From Thermotogae bacterium (GTDB lineage: Bacteria; Thermotogota; Thermotogae; Petrotogales; Petrotogaceae): a stretch of 7,767 nt of DNA. Under the pieces are notes generated by a model. It had not been told where the DNA came from and searched no databases. It saw only the letters and a list, made by a program, of their open reading frames with translations. Made by a program: the position numbers and the translations under genes. The stretch is taken from assembly GCA_024233675.1 (NCBI GenBank), contig JACKPH010000010.1:1-7767 (forward strand), given 5' to 3'. Position 1 is the stretch's first letter, and each line of letters begins with the position of its first letter. Below, in pieces: positions 6,588-7,767 of this stretch.

Positions 6588-6601
6588 TTCGGCCTCCTTT
6601 G

Positions 6602-6657
6602 TATTAACAAAAATATAAAAAATTAACTTAGTTAATATTATATATTATTGTTAATAT
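6602..6657. promoter_or_regulatory. Nested palindromic operator upstream of the TetR-family gene
   Basis: A perfect palindrome ATTAACT-T-AGTTAAT sits at 6622-6636. An outer inverted pair, TATTAACAA (6602-6610) and TTGTTAATA (6649-6657), is centred on almost the same point. All four arms share the core TTAAC. The inner palindrome touches the -10 box and covers the likely transcription start; one outer arm lies in the promoter spacer and the other next to the ribosome site. This is what an autorepressor site would look like. That the neighbouring TetR protein binds here is inferred. Confidence 0.7.
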
Positions 6658-6665
6658 AAAGTCAA
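6637..6665 (-). promoter_or_regulatory. Promoter of the TetR-family gene
   Basis: On the minus strand, TTGACT (6660-6665) is separated by exactly 17 bases from TATAAT (6637-6642), a near-consensus housekeeping promoter. Transcription should begin near 6630, inside the inner palindrome, with a leader of about 43 bases. Confidence 0.82.
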
Positions 6666-6667
6666 AT

Positions 6668-6697
6668 AAAAAAAGAGTAACCTTTAAGGTTACTCTT
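6668..6697 (-). terminator. Intrinsic terminator of the tRNA-Pro gene
   Basis: A perfect 10-base-pair stem (6673-6682 with 6688-6697) with a 5-base loop, followed on the minus strand by a run of seven T (6668-6674). It begins 3 bases after the tRNA's CCA end and lies just before the regulator's promoter, insulating the two units. Confidence 0.92.
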
Positions 6698-6699
6698 GG

Positions 6700-6776
6700 T
6701 GGTCGGAGTGACTGGACTTGAACCAGCGACCTCTTGCGCCCCATGCAAGCACGCTACCAACCTGCGCTACACCCCG
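6700..6776 (-). tRNA. tRNA-Pro, anticodon GGG
   Basis: A complete 77-base cloverleaf with encoded CCA. The acceptor arm CGGGGTG pairs with CACTCCG (one G-T pair). The anticodon arm is CTTGC/GCAAG around loop ATGGGGC, giving anticodon GGG, which reads CCC and CCU proline codons. The T arm GCTGG/CCAGT encloses TTCAAGT. The C1-G72 pair and A73 agree with bacterial tRNA-Pro identity. It is a single-gene unit with its own promoter and terminator. No attachment-site duplication or integrase is visible next to it. Confidence 0.97.
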
Positions 6777-6787
6777 ATAACATGTAT

Positions 6788-6815
6788 ATTATACCAGAAT
6801 TAAAAATAAAATCAA
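6788..6815 (-). promoter_or_regulatory. Promoter of the tRNA-Pro gene
   Basis: TTGATT (6810-6815), a 16-base spacer and TATAAT (6788-6793), with a TGG giving an extended -10. The -10 ends only 11 bases from the mature 5' end of the tRNA, so the 5' leader removed by RNase P would be only a few bases. It lies just after the stop of the DUF218 gene. Confidence 0.8.
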
Positions 6816-6821
6816 GACTTT

Positions 6822-7583
6822 TTATAAAGAATAAAAGAGATTTCCTAAGATTTCATGCCATGCAGCCGATGTTGCTTTTAAAAATTCTATTTTGGGTAAA
6901 AAATCATACCATGAAATATTATTTCTTGATATCATATAATTAACCGGAACAGGAATGAGTTCTACGGAAATATTATTTTTGAATACTTTTACGGCTCTTT
7001 TCATATGAATTGCCGAAGTTACGAGATATACTTTATTAATACCGAGGTTTTCTATTACATCAGCGGTATATTTTGCATTTTCCTCTGTATTTCTTGCATT
7101 TGATTCTATATATATATCAGCCGGAGGAACACCCAATTTTATGAGAACTTCTTTCATTTTGAAAGCTTCGGGAAGATTATCTGTTTCAGGAAGTTTTCCT
7201 CCTGTTACTACCATAGGATATCCGAGATTTTTATAAAGTATGTACGAATTATAAATTCTCTGAAGTGACTGATCGGAAAGTTCACCTATATTGTCCAGAG
7301 GTGTATTTGAAATCACTCCTCCGCCAAGTACAACAATTAATCCCTTGGAATCGTCTAAGAACTTTCCCTGAAGTTCAAAAGGCGGATATGCATTTTCCAG
7401 GGGAGTGACAAAAAGTCTTGCAAACCATCCTGTAGAGATTATGTATACAATTATGGTTATTATTAATAAGAATTTTCGTATTCTTTTTTCTTTTTTTAAG
7501 TAATAGAAAAACATAATAATACATAGAGTAACAAATATTCCCGGTACTTCAAAAAAAGCCGAAAGTATTTTTACTAAAATCAC
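6822..7583 (-). CDS. ElyC/SanA/YdcF-like DUF218 membrane protein
   Basis: This 253-residue protein has two N-terminal membrane helices (about residues 6-28 and 37-57), then a DUF218 domain (about 80-240) probably outside the membrane. The domain shows the usual steps: GLIVVLGGGV (82-91), SLQRIYNSYILYKNLG, VVTGG, EAFKMKEVLIKLGVP, IYIESNARNTEENAKY, YLVTSAIHMKRAVKVFK, and a final WHEILG. Length, two-helix start and the terminal HE.LG agree with E. coli ElyC (about 259 residues), linked to envelope biogenesis and lipid-carrier use for peptidoglycan; the biochemical activity of DUF218 is not settled. Start: GTG 7581-7583, with GAGGTGAT a few bases upstream. This GTG overlaps the stop of the preceding gene as GTGA, a tight coupling. 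The ElyC role is inferred from architecture. Confidence 0.87.
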   Translation of the reverse strand: MILVKILSAFFEVPGIFVTLCIIMFFYYLKKEKRIRKFLLIITIIVYIISTGWFARLFVTPLENAYPPFELQGKFLDDSKGLIVVLGGGVISNTPLDNIGELSDQSLQRIYNSYILYKNLGYPMVVTGGKLPETDNLPEAFKMKEVLIKLGVPPADIYIESNARNTEENAKYTADVIENLGINKVYLVTSAIHMKRAVKVFKNNISVELIPVPVNYMISRNNISWYDFLPKIEFLKATSAAWHEILGNLFYSL

Positions 7584-7767
7584 TTTATCACCTCTGAAAT
7601 TATTTTTTCGAAAAAAAAGCCGAAATAAAAATAGAATGCAAATGGTATTTTTTCATCTTTCTTTTTATAGGAAGATAAATATATAATTATAACAGTCAGA
7701 ATCACAGAATAAAAGACTTCTGTACCGTAATTAAGTGCAAAAAATATCATAAGTAAAACATCACCGA
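7580..7767 (-). CDS. C-terminal end of a probable type IV prepilin peptidase (A24 family), cut by window edge
   Basis: A minus-strand frame enters from the right edge and supplies the last 61 residues of a very hydrophobic protein. It begins with GD at the edge; the partial codon before it ends in TC, so it codes F, L, I or V and allows the GxGD aspartyl motif of A24 prepilin peptidases. Next come VLLMIFFALNYG, a membrane helix VFYSVILTVIIIYL, a lysine-rich turn (SSYKKKDEK), then IPFAFYFYFGFFFEK, matching the family's IPFGPFLA.G segment. Such enzymes cut the leader of type IV pilins or related secretion pseudopilins at the membrane. The usual GDVKL lysine is leucine here. Its stop overlaps the next gene's GTG by 4 bases. 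Only the tail is visible, so another polytopic membrane protein is not excluded. Confidence 0.55.
   Translation of the reverse strand, partial: GDVLLMIFFALNYGTEVFYSVILTVIIIYLSSYKKKDEKIPFAFYFYFGFFFEKIISEVIK

Noticed and set aside
6700..6776. tRNA-Pro as an integration site for a mobile element
   Set aside because: No repeated tRNA 3' fragment, integrase or compositional break is visible on either side.
6734..6943. Plus-strand open frame across the tRNA and the end of the DUF218 gene
   Set aside because: It runs antisense through a tRNA and its promoter; not credible as a gene.

Overview
This is a very AT-rich stretch (roughly 30% G+C by eye) of a bacterial chromosome. It has short intergenic gaps, strong AGGAGG/GGTGAT-type ribosome binding sites and sigma-A-like promoters. 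These traits fit a low-GC anaerobe such as a clostridium-like Bacillota or a fusobacterium; the lineage cannot be fixed from the window alone. Nothing here looks like a phage, transposon, CRISPR array or plasmid. Almost everything lies on the minus strand; one gene, at 791-1861, is on the plus strand.

Layout from left to right. (1) Positions 1-704, minus strand: a metallo-beta-lactamase-fold hydrolase, followed downstream by the beginning of a cysteine-rich DUF3795-like protein that runs off the left edge and has no ordinary start codon. (2) 705-1861: an AT-rich divergent promoter region and the plus-strand gene. I read its product as a full-length relative of the riboflavin enzyme RibBA (RibB half plus GTP cyclohydrolase II half) in which the catalytic and zinc-binding residues of both halves are gone. 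This is the most unusual item in the window. A two-way terminator at 1866-1891 separates it from (3) gpmA, 1890-2636 minus, a cofactor-dependent phosphoglycerate mutase with its own promoter. (4) 2717-6587, minus: a tightly packed run in transcription order tetR-like regulator, six-helix membrane protein of unknown function, EamA/DMT-type transporter, xseA, xseB. The regulator's promoter carries nested palindromes that look like its own operator; a second, extended -10 promoter sits before the transporter. (5) 6668-6815, minus: a free-standing tRNA-Pro(GGG) unit with its own promoter and terminator. (6) 6822-7767, minus: an ElyC/YdcF-type DUF218 membrane protein, whose start overlaps the stop of a gene entering from the right edge that looks like the C-terminal end of a type IV prepilin (A24) peptidase.

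How they may work together: most are housekeeping genes (glycolysis, exonuclease VII, tRNA, envelope). The regulator plus unknown membrane protein look like a self-regulated unit, possibly reading into the transporter and xseAB. The RibBA-like protein has no riboflavin genes near it and no room for an FMN riboswitch upstream, so a regulatory or flavin/nucleotide-sensing role is a guess, not an observation.
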